64,000 nt of DNA, taken from Steromphala cineraria (Eukaryota; Mollusca; Gastropoda; Trochida; Trochidae). The translations under genes and the position numbers were made by a program. Location of the stretch: the NCBI GenBank assembly GCA_916613615.1, contig OU744721.1, positions 83,023,060 through 83,087,059 of the forward strand. The letters run 5' to 3'. Positions 45,861 through 59,549 of the stretch are shown piece by piece. How positions within the stretch are numbered: the stretch's first letter is position 1; every line of letters begins with the position of its first letter. The notes beneath the pieces are model-generated. The model had not been told where the DNA came from. It saw only the letters and a list, made by a program, of their open reading frames with translations, and ran no database searches.

Positions 45861-48800
45861 ATGGCGTCGGCATTGGAACAATACGTGAACACTGTCCAAA
45901 CTCTCTCTTCGCAAGGTACATGTAACAATTCGCATTCTATAGCATGATACTTAATGCATCCTTTTTCGTCTATATCTCGTTCATAAAATCAATGGGTTAC
46001 TTTTTGCTATTTTACGACCTGATCTCATTATTGTCCAGTTTTCGATCACGCCTTGTGATTTGTGTCATTTGTGTCATAAGCCGTATGATAAGAAGTCAGT
46101 GAGTTACTCTTGTTATTTCTCTCCCCAGTTTTCAGTATTTAAATGAAGCTCTCAAATTGTAAGACCCGTAAGAGTATTTCTAACTAAATCACTCATTTGG
46201 TATTTCAGGAAATTTCACCCAGTTGTGCGAGTTCATCAGTAAAAGTGCCGAGGTCTTAGCAAAGAACGCCGCCCACCTGGACAATGTGCTGGCAACTCTC
46301 GATGTTCAGCAGCACTCCCTCGGTATTCTGGGAATTCTGTAAGCTTCTACTTCTAGACAGCTGTTTCACATGTCATGAGTTTAGAATTTTCCTGATTGCC
46401 ATTATCTTTCCTCTCATGTACATTATGATCAATCATTATCTCAATATTTATGCGTTTTGTCATGAATATCACTCCATCAGAGAATGAAATTGCAAAGGTT
46501 TTACAAGTGGTTCATCATATATATACTGGTATAATCTATAATTCTTATATTTTGTCATTTAACTTGTCAAATCATACATTTTGAGTTGCTTCTTTTCAAG
46601 CTTATTCCCTTTGCTGATACAAGATCTGTTTCTTCTTCAGCTGTGTGAAGTACAACCTCCCCAACATTCCTGACTTGGAAACCCTTTATGTTCAAACTCA
46701 AGAATTCATCACAACTTGTAACGGAGAACAGGTTCGATACGCCACCGACAGCTGTAAGTACACAGGAATCAATGCATCCACAGATAGTATTTATCTGTTT
46801 CCATTTATGTTGCTAAAATCATGTTTAGGTTTATCAAGTTGTAAATGTCCTTATTGTGTTTACCTTCTCTGAGGATTGAATCTCGGGCATCTGAACTTGT
46901 TAGACAAGGGACAATGCAGCGTTGAACACATTATTTAGCAAATTACTTTACTTTAATTTGTTTTAAGTAATAACCCTAGTATGAGTGTTGTTTTTTTTTA
47001 ATTTACAAAAAGTAGATTGAAAATATATTTTATATATATTTTATTGATTTATTTTCTCACCTTCCTGATATTTTCCATAACAGATGCTGATCTTTGTCAT
47101 AAGCTCACACACAAGCTTGTCGAGCGCAAGGAGGTGAGTTTATTTCATTAACTTCATTGACATTTAAAACAAAGCTTAAAGAATACTTTTGTTTTGATTA
47201 GTGCAAAACCCTGAATTCACCAACAAAACGATCCTCTGATTTATCACTTTCATGCAAACCGTAGAGGGTATTTCACTTTATCCTTTGAAATAAATGAAAA
47301 TGAAATTAATTAAACTCAGTTTCTCTTTTTCATCACGTAAACAATATACCTGTTTACCTTCCAACAACTGCATTCTTGTGTTTTATTGTTAGCCCAAAGA
47401 ACAGCTTGTGATGAAAGGATTCCTAAACAAACATAAAACATTCCTAAGATTGAAACTGTCTTTCTTCCAGCCCGTCCGGGGTATAAAAGTACTGACTACA
47501 GCCATCCAGAAGATTCAACTTTTCCCAGAACAGCTCACCTCAATCCATGCAGATCTCTGTCAGGTGATTAGCCTTATTGCTTGGTGCCCCAAAGGGCACC
47601 AAGTATTATGATTTGATTCTCCTAAAACTTTTCTGAATTCTCTCTATATTACTCTTGATATTTTCAAAGGGAAGCCGCGCCAATCACATGTGTTGTATCC
47701 AAATCAAAAGACCAATGAACAGAGCTGTAGCAAAAAATGCATTACGTCACCATGTGGGTAATACAAAATATTTGGCACATTAAACTGTGGAATATGATTT
47801 CGCTTTAAATGTCATGTTAAAAGAGAAACAATATTTTCTATTAATGACGCTGATAAATGTTAACAGACTCAATCAAAAACACCTTCATTTGATGAAGAGT
47901 CTGCATTTGTTCCAGATAAGAGCATTATTTCGCATTCAATAATCGCAGAATCCACTTTTTTATAACCCACGCGATTTAATTTCACGCTGGGCTCGCCTGG
48001 CGATTTAAAAGTAATGTTTGTGTAAGAACGATGGTGACATCGAAAAAAGACTTATGTTTACTAATAGGTAGATCACTTACGACCACGTGACAAGTCATAC
48101 TTAACGATGTCACTAAATGTTTACGTTGAAAACATGTATTTATTATCAGGGCTACTGAAATTGACTCGTGCTATATTTAGAATATGACCTACATCGCTGG
48201 TTCCATACGGTTACTATTAGGCCGCGGCTTAGCTCAGCGGAGCTGGGTTGAAATCCCGTCAGATCATCGGAAAGTATTTTGTTTATTATCTGTAATACTA
48301 CAGTTAATAATTAACCAGCATGACAAGGAGATATGGTTCTGTCATTGTCAACGCTACATGGCAACCCATGCAGTGCTTTTACTTCAAGTAACAACATCAC
48401 AATGCCATAACATCATAAACTGTCACTGTCACATCACTGTCTTGAAAATCTAGTGTTGTTGTGTTCAGAGATTTAATTTTTTTCTCCGAGATCTCAAAAA
48501 GAGTGAATTTGATGATAAATAGAATATCACCCTCGTGTGTTTTGATTTGAAATATACCAACAATCGTTGATGAATGTAAAAAATATTCATAGCTTTCAGC
48601 AATTCGTGTTGATAGAAATTAATTTTGTGAAATTAACTTTGAGTAATACTCGTGTTAATATTACTGCTGTTATCCAGTGTTGTATATATTATCACCCAAA
48701 TTGTTCGACAAATCACAATCTCCTTCATCTGCCTATGTGGCACCAAGCATGCCTTTTTAAAGGCTTTTCTTGTTGGACATCTTCTATGACATAATGACTT

Positions 48801-51800
48801 TGCTACTTTGACAGTGCTGCTTGTCCAGTTCTGATTCATCTACCGGTACTACTGAATAATCTTGAATGAGTGATGTCAGACTTACTGCATGTTTGAGTGA
48901 ATGAGTTATTGTTTTATGCCGCCTGGGAAATATCTCAGCCACGAGCGGCGTTGCATGTTTGATTTTGAGTACTCTGATACCCGAAGATTTTAGGCATACA
49001 TGTATTTGAAAAGTAAAAATTTGACATAATTTTTTTATTTGCTTACAAGTTTTTTATTTTTTGCAGCTGTGTCTGTTGTCCAAGAACATGAAACCAGCCC
49101 TTCAGTTCCTTCAACATGACATCACAGACATCAGCAGAGAGGTATTGTAGTTCTAGCCTGTAGAAATCGCACTGCTGTTGCCATGTTGATGTTAATGGTT
49201 ATATTTACACCTAATATGAGGTGGCATGTCAACTTCAGTTTTATTATAATAATTTGATTAACTTTGGTTGTTCCCATTTGTCCTTTAATCTATTTGTTTT
49301 AGTACTTGATTGGCTGGCCTTTTATGAACTACTTTAAAGAGTGACAAAATAATATGAAATGTAGTGAAGTAGTAAAGCTATTGATATAAACTAAACTAAA
49401 ATCTAAGTTTGTCACTTTACTGTTAAGAATAAAAAGCTCAAAACATTGCAAGCCTGATGCCCAAAATATCTGGTTATTGATTCATCATTTCAACAATACA
49501 TGTGCAAGTGTTGATGTCAGGGAGGACAGTTTGATGCGCGGGACTTCCTGCTCTACTACTACTATGGGGGGATGATCTACACGGCTCTCAAGAACTACAA
49601 CAGGGCGCTCTACTGCTTTGAAGTGGTCAGTCTCTCCTCACACTGCTTACAGAGATTAGAAATCTAACTGCTGTGTAAAAATAATTTTTTAAAGTTATTC
49701 TTAAAATAACATTATTGGTACAACAGAGCGAAGTATTTATTATGTCAATAACTTGCTCAATCTCCATTAGTTAAGATCTATATTCCTTCACTATGTTAGT
49801 GTATCGATCTCACCAGGTTCCTTAATCAAGCCATCAGTAATCCAAGCTTACAGGGCGAACTCGCTGATTGGCTTGACTTGAATGAGGTCACAGGTTAGTC
49901 TGATGGGTAGATTAAATGAGTTTGTGAGATCTATACGCTTATGTAGTGAAGCAATATCAATATTTATTTATTGAGATTGTTACACTTGATAACTGCTGAC
50001 ATAGTGATGTTACATTTGTAAGCTACAAAACGAGTAGTATTAAAAAAATCCTTTCTCGATTCACTGTTAAATACAACTTCTTTCTTGACATGACATGTTC
50101 TTAACCTTTTTTTTAACGTATTGATGTTTATGTAATGTTCTTACACCTCCAGTTACCATTGTCTCTAGTTTGTTTTTCTTGTAACCGTCTTTTGCAATAA
50201 GTGCAAGAATATGAGAATATTATTGTGATACAGAACTAGAGTTGTCTCCCCTTCCCTTACAGGCGGTCACCACCCCGAGTATGGCGGTCAGTCACATCAT
50301 GATGGAGTCCTACAAGAAATTCATTCTCGTGGCTCTCATTGTACACGGAAAGGTCAGGAAGCCAGTTGGATTTCAATTTACTTTTAATAAAACCTTTCAT
50401 GCTTAAATGTTACAGATTTATGATGATAATCTAAAATCAATAAAGCATGTAGCCTGTCAACGTTGTTTTTGGTAAATTTTCCCCAAAAGTCCTTTTTTGG
50501 TCCTCTATACTGATCAATCACCATAATTTTATCATCTATAATTTTCTACGATACAATGTGTTCACGTAACAATTTATTTGGTTTGAACCTTTCAGATTCC
50601 TAACCTACCAAAATACACATCACAAGTTGTTGCAAGATATATCAAGGTAAGCACGCCACTGTCATGGTCCTGTATTTGTGTGTTCTCAGTAGTGCAGGGG
50701 TTTACATCCTTACTCTAGTTTTTTCTAAACTGTTGAAATACATATATACCAAAGAGAAGATTTGAATATTGAAATATTCTGTAATGCCAGATATCTTTCT
50801 CTCAAAGATTTTATGATAAACAGTGTAAAAGGACAGTTACAATTCACAGATGCTCCTAACAGGATTATTTATTTAGTCACACTGCATTTATCTATTCAGA
50901 AATCTGATAGTTAACAATCAATTATTTTTTTAGAAACATAAATATAGGCATGCCTGTGTGATATTGTCATATTTTAGTTAACGATGCTTGATATTACTTT
51001 TCTTTCACAGCCGCTGTGTCAAGCGTATCACGATTTATCCAACTCATATGGAACCAACATCCCTGATGAACTGAGAACAACAGTCAACAAACACACAGAT
51101 ACATTTGCCAGGGTAAGATACTTCAGGAACTTGCTAACCCTTGAGAAACCTTACATATTATTAGAGTTAGTCTCAGCTAATGACCACATTCAAATAATAT
51201 GAATCCCTATCCATACCATCATATTTTTTTGATTGCATTATATAAATATATACTACCGTATATTGAACAGACAAACATATTTATATAGTAAAGCAATGAT
51301 GATAAGTAAATAAGTATATTCGTTTATTCATTTAATGAAATGTGTAAAATTTTGGAAAGATTTGTGCTTTTGGGATGTTCTATCTATCATTGCAAAGCAA
51401 CATGTATAAATTTTGTTTTGCAGGATAACAATTCAGGCCTAGTAAAACAATGCATCACATCTCTTTACAAGAAGAATATTCAACGACTCACCAAGGTAAA
51501 TACTTGACTCTTATGAATAAGTGAATACACAACTTCATTGAGACAGAAACCTTATTTAATTTTAATCAGTATTTGGAGTAATGATAGCAGTATCTTGGTG
51601 TATCAATGAGAATGTTAGAATGTGCAATAACTTGAGAATTGAGATACTTTGTGGTTTGGCACAAAACAGTTCTATAGATTTACAATCCCTTTAAAGTAAT
51701 ACAATGTGATACGTGGTGAAGTTACTAATTCAATTATAAAACATGTTACCGCTTTCTTATCGGTTTTAATATCCAACTACAATGTTGCATTATTCTGCGT

Positions 51801-54800
51801 TAAAATAAAAAATAAAAAATAAAATTGATTTTTCCACACTTGGAGTAATTGAGTGAATTACTGTTTAGCGCTGCTTGGGCAATATTTCAGCTATAAGTAA
51901 GGTCTCCATAAGAATTTGTTTTGAGTTGATTTAATGGTATGGAGCTTCTCTGTTTGCAGACCTTTCAGACACTGTCCCTGACCGACATGGCTAACAGAGT
52001 GCAGCTGTCTGGACCCAAGGAGGCTGAGAAATATATTCTACTTATGGTACGTTTTCTCCTTTATCTTACCTATCACATGGTGTTATGGAGGAGATTTTCT
52101 GGCTGTTGATGGTCTTTCTTGTCTCTTGTTGATGGCAAACCTCTCCAATGATCTTTCTTGTCTCTTGTTGATGGCAAACCTCTCCAATGATCTTTCTTGT
52201 CTCTTGTTGATGGCAAACCTCTCCAATGATCTTTCTTGTCTCTTGTTGATGGCAAACCTCTCCAATGATCTTTCTTGTCTCTTGTTGATGGCAAACCTCT
52301 CCAATGATCTTTCTTGTCTCTTGTTGATGGCAAACCTCTTCAATGATGCGTCTTGTAAATGACATATCATTTTGTACTTTAATGATCTTCATGATGAATT
52401 TAGTTATTAGAAAAAAATATATATATATCTGTAAATGTTCTCTTCTTGAAATCATTCACACATGCCATAAAAAGTTAAGGAGTTGAAGAACTGGCGCAAG
52501 CATTTTAAGTGATTGAAATCTAATCAAACTGTCAAATTAACATCAAGCGAGCCACTGGCACTTGGCAAGATGTATAAATAAGGAATATGTGGATTTTTAT
52601 GATTTATATCTATTTGTTTCTTTCTATTCCCAACTTTATTGTGTTCAGTATGTTTCCACACTCTAAAGAATGACCTGTGTTTATTTGCAGATAGAAGAGG
52701 GTGAGATCTATGCCAGCATCAACCAGAAGGACGGGATGGTCCGCTTCCAGGACTGTCCGGAGAAATACAACAACGCCACCATGTTGATGCAGGTTGATCA
52801 GGAGGTGAGAGTTTACCTCTGTCTGTCTGTCTGTCTGTCTGGGTGTCTGTTTGTCTGTCCATTGTCACATTGACTTTATGGATAAACAACTTCTGTCCGT
52901 CGGTCGCCCAATTTAACTGTCCTGTCAACTTTCTATTTCTAATTTGTCATTCTTCTGCTCATGTCTCTGTGACCCATGTCAGAAATAGAGGATCTAATAA
53001 GAGTTTCCATGACATTCATGTAGACAATATGAGAGTCGAAAACAAAATTAAAATCATTGGAGCAATTGACAAGGATGAAAAGTTTTGAAACTGATACTTA
53101 GGCATGAGCATTGTAAACAAATTGTCATGGACACCAATTATCTCCTTATTACATAATTCATAAATTTAAAGAAAAATAATCGAACTCTACATCCAAAAAT
53201 AAGCATAACAAAACTAATTTGTTTTCTCCTTTTCACTAGATGCAGAAGTGTATTGAGCTAGACGAGAAGTTGAAGGCTATGGACCGGGAGATCACAGTGA
53301 ACCCACAGTATGTCCAGAAGGTTGGTACCGGCTGATTGTCCTGCTAGAGATGAGGCTAGATCGTAGGACTGGGTGCTTGTCATACATCTTGACTAATTCT
53401 GTGCTGTTGTTTCGTATTTCTGTCAGACCAATTAGTTTATTTTATCATTTTGTTAGGGACAGAAAGGAAGTTCTAATGAACAAGTAAAAGGGCTCTCTCT
53501 ATTGATTGGAGAAATTTACTGTTGCAAGTTTGTGGCTGTTTATTGATATTTACAAGATTTGTTCTTTAAAGGTTCTTGTGAGATATTTGATTTGCTATTT
53601 TTATTTGGAATGGTTAATTCAGGTTTTGAATCATATTCCCAGAGTGAACAATTTAATGCAATCAAAGAATTTGTAGTCTTTCTATTAGGGTCTATTTAGA
53701 AGCAAAGACTGGCACTGAAATGTTGGGTATTTGTTTGCAGCAGTCTGTTGACACTTATCGCCATGATGAGTCCAACAGCGTTACCTTATGGGCTTGAGTG
53801 GAACAAGTTGAGTATCTCTCAACTGGGGGCAGTTGTCTCCCTTTACCAGAAATATATAGGCTGAGTTCGCCTGACCTGTAGATGAGTATCAGTGAATAAT
53901 GATTTGGAGATAGTCATCCATGCATAGATAATTCTCAAGTATCAAGTACAAATCATGCATTAAGCAATTTAACTTTGGAACCAGTCATTAGTCTGATCAT
54001 GTCGCCCTGGTTACTATAGTAGTTGGCCTGCTTATTTAGAGTTGAACCAACTCATTAGTTCGCAACCGTTAGCAAGTAAAGCAGGCGAACTCAGCCAGTG
54101 TTGTTGGCTTCACTAGTGTCTGAGTTATCTCCCTTTAACAGCCATGATCGTTAGATGTTGTCGGCTCAATGTGTATATTCTGGTAAAGAGCACTGGATGT
54201 TTATGGCTGATAATCACTGTCAGTGTTGTCAAGTCTTGCCATTATTTTAAGATTTCATTCTGCCTTGTTTCCCCGTACTGGAAATTAAACATCTTACATG
54301 GCAATGTTGCACTTGTGTTGATGTTATTCACAGAAGGATATTTGATTCACTATATTTTTGATTATTCATAAGATGTGAGCCAAGGGGGAAGCAAGAGCAT
54401 ATGAATGGAACCACGGTACTGCTTATGCTAGTATTACTTGTCCACTTCACTTGCCTTACAGTGTTCAAACAATATCACCAATATCATCCCCTCCATGTAT
54501 TCAACACTCTACATGAATGTTGAGGATACCTTGCAGTGTTGTGAAACAATCTTACAAACTCTGCTGGGGAATTTTTCTAGTTATATTTTGACTGAATTTT
54601 ACAAGCAATAAGGGTTTGGAGTTTTAAGTAATAAATGGCTATCTGAATGAATAAAATAAATTATAGCATACTTATGATAAAAGCTCTTGGAAAAGTTTTG
54701 ATTTATTCCGGTTGTACATTGCTTAAGGTAAGAATCAAGGTGGTATAAAGTGGCTCACAGCTAATTTTGATTTGATAGGTGAATGGAATAGTATCCTAAA

Positions 54801-55197
54801 TGCTTTGAAATATTTCACTATTTGCAAAGTAGATCCTGTGTTTTTCTATTGCTTTATATATGCAATTTCATTCAAATATTATTGTGACAGTTGAACAAAT
54901 CCTGCTAAAATGTTTCTTTAATATTTCATGGCGTGTAATGATACTAAACTCACTAGTTAGAAAGTATGGCTATTCTCTGTCAGAATTTAGTTGTGCAGTG
55001 TCAGATCTTTGCAATAAGATAACGATTTCTCATAAATAACCTTAGTTCACAATATGTCATGTTTGAATCATAGGCACCATATATAAATCATAACTTAACC
55101 TTGAAACTATTTGTGATTATTTTGACCATTTCAGAGTTCTGGATCAAACGAAGATGATATGCCAGGGTCGTCCACAAGTAAAGGTCAAGGTTACTAG
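45861..55197 (+). CDS. COPS3: COP9 signalosome complex subunit 3, 15 coding exons
   Basis: Non-catalytic subunit of the COP9 signalosome, which removes NEDD8 from cullin-RING ligases in nucleus and cytoplasm. Coding exons: 45861-45915, 46209-46338, 46641-46753, 47084-47133, 47471-47563, 49067-49141, 49521-49625, 50263-50352, 50596-50646, 51011-51112, 51424-51495, 51960-52046, 52691-52804, 53240-53320, 55135-55197. All introns are GT-AG. The 1281 coding bases give 426 residues, against 423 in human. The N-terminus [16 protein letters not shown], the [10 protein letters not shown] stretch, [20 protein letters not shown] and INQKDGMV match the vertebrate protein as I know it. Helical repeats precede a PCI domain (about residues 200-368), then a helical tail and a low-complexity acidic/Ser end. 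The first three junctions are phase 1, 2 and 1; the rest are phase 0. No frame breaks. Confidence 0.97.
48221..48260 (+). repeat. truncated tRNA-like (pol III A/B box) fragment
   Basis: TTAGCTCAGCGG (A-box-like, from 48229) is followed after only four bases by GGGTTGAAATCCC (B-box-like, 48245-48257). The spacing is far too short for a tRNA, so this is a deleted tRNA-derived SINE or pseudogene. Confidence 0.45.
48895..48950 (+). repeat. SINE-like fragment (GAGTGAATGAGTT...GCCGC)
   Basis: GAGTGAATGAGTTATTGTTTTATGCCGCCTGGGAAATATCTCAGCC resembles a dispersed repeat I remember from gastropod genomes (GAGTGAGTGAGTT..TTTTACGCCGC..CAGCAATATTCCAGC). Similar to 51851-51897. Family assignment is from memory. 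Confidence 0.5.
49798..49939. repeat. decayed MITE in COPS3 intron 7
   Basis: AGTGTATCGATCTCACCAGGTTCCTTAATCAAGCCATCAG and the inverse of the right end (AGCGTATAGATCTCACAAACTCATTTAATCTACCCATCAG) align over about 40 bases with clear divergence. About 142 bp, no coding capacity. Confidence 0.4.
51851..51897 (+). repeat. SINE-like fragment in COPS3 intron 11
   Basis: GAGTGAATTACTGTTTAGCGCTGCTTGGGCAATATTTCAGCTATA parallels the fragment at 48895-48950 (GTTTTA.GCNGC...CAATAT.TCAGC). Short and diverged. Confidence 0.45.
52111..52345. repeat. 39-bp minisatellite, about six copies, COPS3 intron 12
   Basis: Unit GATCTTTCTTGTCTCTTGTT + GATGGCAAACCTCTCCAAT, repeated about six times with very few differences (first unit GGTCTTT, last unit CTCTTCAATGATGCG). 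It starts about 65 bp after the donor of exon 12. Because 39 is divisible by 3, several frames stay open on both strands; these are not genes. Confidence 0.95.
52818..52862. repeat. (CTGT)n microsatellite, COPS3 intron 13
   Basis: TCTGTCTGTCTGTCTGTCTGTCTG with interruptions, starting about 14 bp after the exon 13 donor. Confidence 0.85.
53859..54096. repeat. inverted-repeat element in COPS3 intron 14
   Basis: GGCTGAGTTCGCCTG (53859-53873) and its exact inverse CAGGCGAACTCAGCC (54082-54096) enclose about 208 bp. GTTGTCTCCCTTTACCAG and GTTATCTCCCTTTAACAG occur in direct orientation just outside. Probably a small DNA element. Confidence 0.5.
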
Positions 55198-55911
55198 CTT
55201 ACAGTTGTTGCTTCCGTTCTCGTCAAATAGTGCTACTCAACACCCGACACAAAATACAGCGTGACGACTGCTGCATACCTAACGTGAAATTTTCTGGATG
55301 TTTAAATTAGGTATCCTCAGCACACAACCAACAGTTCTGCTAAACGCTATTAACAATCAAACCTTAACTTAATTTTATTGTAACATCTCCGAAGATACTA
55401 AATAGTGTTATCGGGGTGACTTATATCTTAAACAGTAAAATTGTTTAAGTATAAAATTAATGTAAAAGAATAAAAAAATCTGACATGCTATTTTGAACAT
55501 ATTAAATTTGTCATCTCTTTTACTGTATCTGAGAGGTAAACTATTGTTTATATGTATTAATTGTTGCCAACTTGACAAACATTTGTCAGTAACAGTGTCT
55601 TGTGTTAAATATGAGATATGATTTGAAATCATTCTAATGAATTCTCAAACAAAACACATAAAATGTGTAATAATAGAAAGTAAAGAAGACCTATCAATTT
55701 TGTATTTTTGAAATAACAATTGAATTATGTCGAGAGCTAATATTAAACTTTGGAATCAATCAGTGTTTCTGAATGTAAACCGTTACATTGTTATCATAAT
55801 GCTACTGTTGAAATTGAATCACAAATTACTCAGCCTGTGTACACGATATTCTATCTTAGATGATGTATTATGGAGCATTGTCTGCATTGTATTGTTTGCA
55901 TTAAATGTGAA

Positions 55912-55917
55912 AATAAA
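55912..55917 (+). terminator. COPS3 poly(A) signal AATAAA
   Basis: First clear AATAAA in a TG-rich context downstream of the COPS3 stop, implying a 3' UTR of about 730 bases. Polyadenylation is expected shortly after, near 55930. Confidence 0.6.
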
Positions 55918-55932
55918 TTGATTGTAACTACT

Positions 55933-58900
55933 GAAAAGTGACTTGTTTTCTCAAATATCCTCTTTACAAAGCTCAACATCTATTGTATCTTAGGGGCCAA
56001 AGCTACAATTTATAATCCTCACTAGCCAAGGAATCTGTACACAAAGTTTCAGCTTTCTAAGCCATATTGTTCTGGAGAAGAAGTCGAAATTCCACAAAGT
56101 TTACGGACGGACGGACAGACACCATGCCATGCCATTGGGCGTTACAGGCCAGACGAGCTAAAAATCTAACTCTGTTTAGTAGTACAACCAGCTGCTGCTT
56201 GGTGAGGTGTTAGAGCAAATGATTGTACATTTAGAGATAACAGTCCTGTAAGTCAACACAGATTACACATGTAAGTATTACTTTAAAATTAAAGCTGCCT
56301 TCAGCACTGTAAATGGACAATCAAAGGCCAGTAATAACACCCATCTAATGCTTCCTGGAGTATGGGCCTGTGACTTTCTTAACATTCAAGAAAACTTTCA
56401 TGTAAGGGAAACCAAAACTGAAATATTAACTGAAATATGCCACTGATTGCAATGGTGTTAGAAGTTAGAAACTCCTGCATCTCTATTATTTTTGTTGCAA
56501 GTGAAAGAGTTATTTGATAACATATCACATTTTATTATCTGAACTTGTTTTGCCTGCAATCTGATTAGTTGAGAGTCGGTCACGTGGCAGTCTACAGAAA
56601 GTTTTATTGACTTGACCCCAAGTCCGACCAAAAGTGATACTGACTTAAAGAGGGACTGAAATGCTATATGGCAACTTTCGGGATTCATGAAATAGTGATA
56701 ACAATTTCACATGGACTCAACTTTAAATTTCTGAAATCAACCTAGAAACGGCTTAATTACGACTGTATAAAGAACACCGCCTAATTAGGCCGGCGAACAG
56801 AATAAAACGCACTGAAGCGTGACTGCCTCGTGACGTGTTAGTAGGTGATGTGATACCCCCTTGTGTGCCCTCGTTATGTAAAACAACACAAGCTAACAGT
56901 ACAGCTCGATGTTTAACCGTCGATTAAACACCCTAAACAACATCCAAACATCTCAAACCTTCAATAAATCGGTAGTTTATTTATTCAACTGGCAATTTGT
57001 ATTGATGAAAACGTAAGACCCTGATTAAAAACGAAGTTGTGCGCATAATGCTACAGCATGTAGGCCTAGATGGTCTCGCTTTGCGCAATGTTGTCATAAG
57101 ACAATATATGTATATATAAACAATTGCTCCCGTGTGAACTGTTTTATCTTCGTGCAAAGTTGTTGGTTGTTATTGAATATTACTTTAGTAGCACAGCAGA
57201 AAGGATGTAATTATACAATACTATTTTATTTTTACATTTAAAACATTTTTTTTAGAATTGCCTTTGACTTATTTTTGTAACAGGATAAAAAATATATACG
57301 TTTTTCTTAGTTATTTCATTTAGTGATGGACAAGTTACAATTCTCAATGAAAGACGTATTGGATGATCACTGATGTCTTGTTTAAAACATTATTTTAATA
57401 GGGCATTTCACTGAAAATCTTAATGTTTTCACTCTTGTATATTTTCCACAACAATAGCCGATACATGGCCAAACAGAATGAAGATTTATTAAATGAACCT
57501 TATCTAAAATAATTATCAGATAGAGCAAAAACGGTATTCCTAATTTCAGGTTAATAGGTTATAATTTACCAATCGGAGAAAAAAGGGATGTTAAGGAATA
57601 CAATTGCTATTTGATGTTACCTAATTAGCTGATGTCATAAAATAGCCAGGTGTTGTTGATTGTGCATTATATAACCTACCTGCTATAGTCATCATTTGAT
57701 ATCATCGAATTAGGAAACAGACAGGAAATACGATAGACAGTAAAGTAATTGTGTAATAAGTGAGTATCTGATCTAAAGAAAGTAAGTAACACCTGCAGAC
57801 CAATGTCATTGTTTATTCAACCTTTTCACACAACGTTCAAATCTAAATGTGAGCATTGTATATTCGGATTATTACCATAAATCAGCCCAATACTTTGTGC
57901 TATGTTTTATATTTTACTAATCTCCCTTTTCTCTGCATGCCAAACTGTTCATTCAGTGAAAATGCGAGCTCGAAGCAGAAAATCTGTGTAGTGATCGGAA
58001 CACGTGAGTTCGATGTAGATTGTCACATTGCTCTGTTTGACCTAACACAGCGGGTCAATTTGGCGTGAAACCATCAATATGATGGGAATTTGTCTACGGA
58101 GACTTCATCAGGAGATATTCTAGGACAGTTGACAGCAACACAATGATATAGCATACTGTTAATCGCTTTGAAAAGGCAGAACTACGGATTTCGCCTATCA
58201 TTTTCCATATACCCGGTAAGCAGACGTACGCTTCGCCTACTGCCACGTCACTTCCAGTATCTCCTGCCTGTGGCCTCTCAGCCTTGTTTTGGTTTGTCGC
58301 TGGACGGCGATAAGCAGACGCCTTGTTACGCAATGTTTACTTAGCTGTAGCTTCATTGAGAAACTGTGTATCGTTGCTGTTTTGGCCTAATATTTATGTT
58401 ATATAGTTATTTGACCAATATCTTTTGAAAAATATATTTAAAAAAGGTTATGCAGCCCTTCTTTAACAATGTATTTTTATTATACAAGTTCAATACTGAA
58501 ATGACATTGATGTAAACTTGTGCATTTTGCTTCCGGTGTAAACATCATCGCTAACTCGATCGTCTGACATCAATCGTGTCAGACTTCCCAGAATTGGGGG
58601 TGGGCTTTAAACTGAGAATGACCCGAACCTGCTCAACCCTGAAAAATGGGGGGTGGTCTTTAGGTCTTATACTCGCGAGGATACGGTAAGTTACCAAAAA
58701 TATACTCAATGATATGTCAAACCGTTGTATCATGACCCCACTGGCCTATCAACAATCCAGCTGAAGTGCTGTTCATGACATGCCTTTAGTTTTGTGTTCT
58801 CTTTTTGTATTGAAACCATGACATTAAAAACAATTACCCGGTATAGACTTGTGAATTGGGTTGACTGAGGGTGACTATTGACCCATAAGCAGGTAAGCGA

Positions 58901-59549
58901 CTATTGCGATAGTCTATTGCTGGGTACTGTTGCAATAGTTATCTATAAAGAAAATGCAGATTTTGCTGCTTTGTTTGTGATGATTTTAAACTCTACATCT
59001 GTTGAAGTCGTAATTTTAAGTTGGCAACAAGAAGTTTATCTGTTGTATCATCCTATTGGTATTTCAGCTCTCAGCTACCTGTTTAATGTATTTTCCAACT
59101 GTTAAAAGACTTGTTTTTGGGTGAAATTTACTTAAAATGTTGGAACTTCACATTGAATTGTCTAAAATGTTTATACTATCAATAGTTTTAACAATACTAT
59201 TGATAGTTGCTATCGGCACTATCTTCCGCGATAAGTCGAAAGTTTGATCTATTGTTACAACCCTAGTAAATACCTGCTTTTTATAGACCTGAGGAAAAAA
59301 TATTGACCTCTGACTTTGTCTTAGGTCAATATTGTTTAACCTGGGTCTATAAAAATAGATATTGACCTCATCACAAGTCTATAATTGTATAACATCATAT
59401 CCTTCAAATGCGATAACAGATTTCTTTGTTCATATCCATGTAAAAAGTAAAAAAAGTTAGCCTAATTTTTTTTTAGAAAATCAAGGTCAAACTTGTGATA
59501 ACCTCTGCAAAAATGTCAATACATGATAAGACAAAAACAACAGTTCAGT
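55933..59549. other. intergenic DNA with a dispersed repeat near its start
   Basis: Apart from the repeat at 55990-56165, no gene is supported. Short inverted repeats (59160-59212 ACTATCAATAGT-type; 59285-59395 with TATAGACC / GGTCTATA arms) and a G-run repeat pair (GGGGGTGGGCTTTAAA, GGGGGGTGGTCTTTAGG, 58596-58660) are present. Confidence 0.45.
55990..56165 (+). repeat. dispersed repeat with GGACGGACGGACAGACACCATGCC core
   Basis: The order CACAAAGTTTCAGCTTTCTAAGCC, TTCTGGAGAAGAAGTCGAAATTCC, TTTACGGACGGACGGACAGACACC, CATTGGGCGTTACAGG and CCAGACGAGCTAAAAAT matches a repeat I remember as widespread in marine molluscs. Length and class are uncertain. It begins about 60 bp after the likely COPS3 poly(A) site. 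Confidence 0.6.

Larger units (their letters stand above)
47564..49066 (+). other. COPS3 intron 5 with repeat fragments
   Basis: The longest of the first half of the introns (1503 bp). It holds a short palindrome CTTGGTGCCCCAAAGGGCACCAAG (about 47580-47603), a tRNA-like pol III fragment (48221-48260) and a SINE-like fragment (48895-48950). Open frames in it are not exons. Confidence 0.6.

Noticed and set aside
46284..46487. Frame overlapping COPS3 exon 2 and intron 2, and similar frames in other COPS3 introns
   Set aside because: They read through splice donors in a different frame from the COPS3 protein or extend into introns.
47580..47603. Palindrome CTTGGTGCCCCAAAGGGCACCAAG as a terminator or regulatory stem
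   Set aside because: It lies in a COPS3 intron next to repeat-like DNA; an element end is more likely and no function can be supported.
48221..48260. Functional tRNA gene
   Set aside because: A and B boxes are only a few bases apart; no anticodon arm.
52066..52455. Repetitive proteins on both strands
   Set aside because: They are translations of the 39-bp intronic minisatellite.
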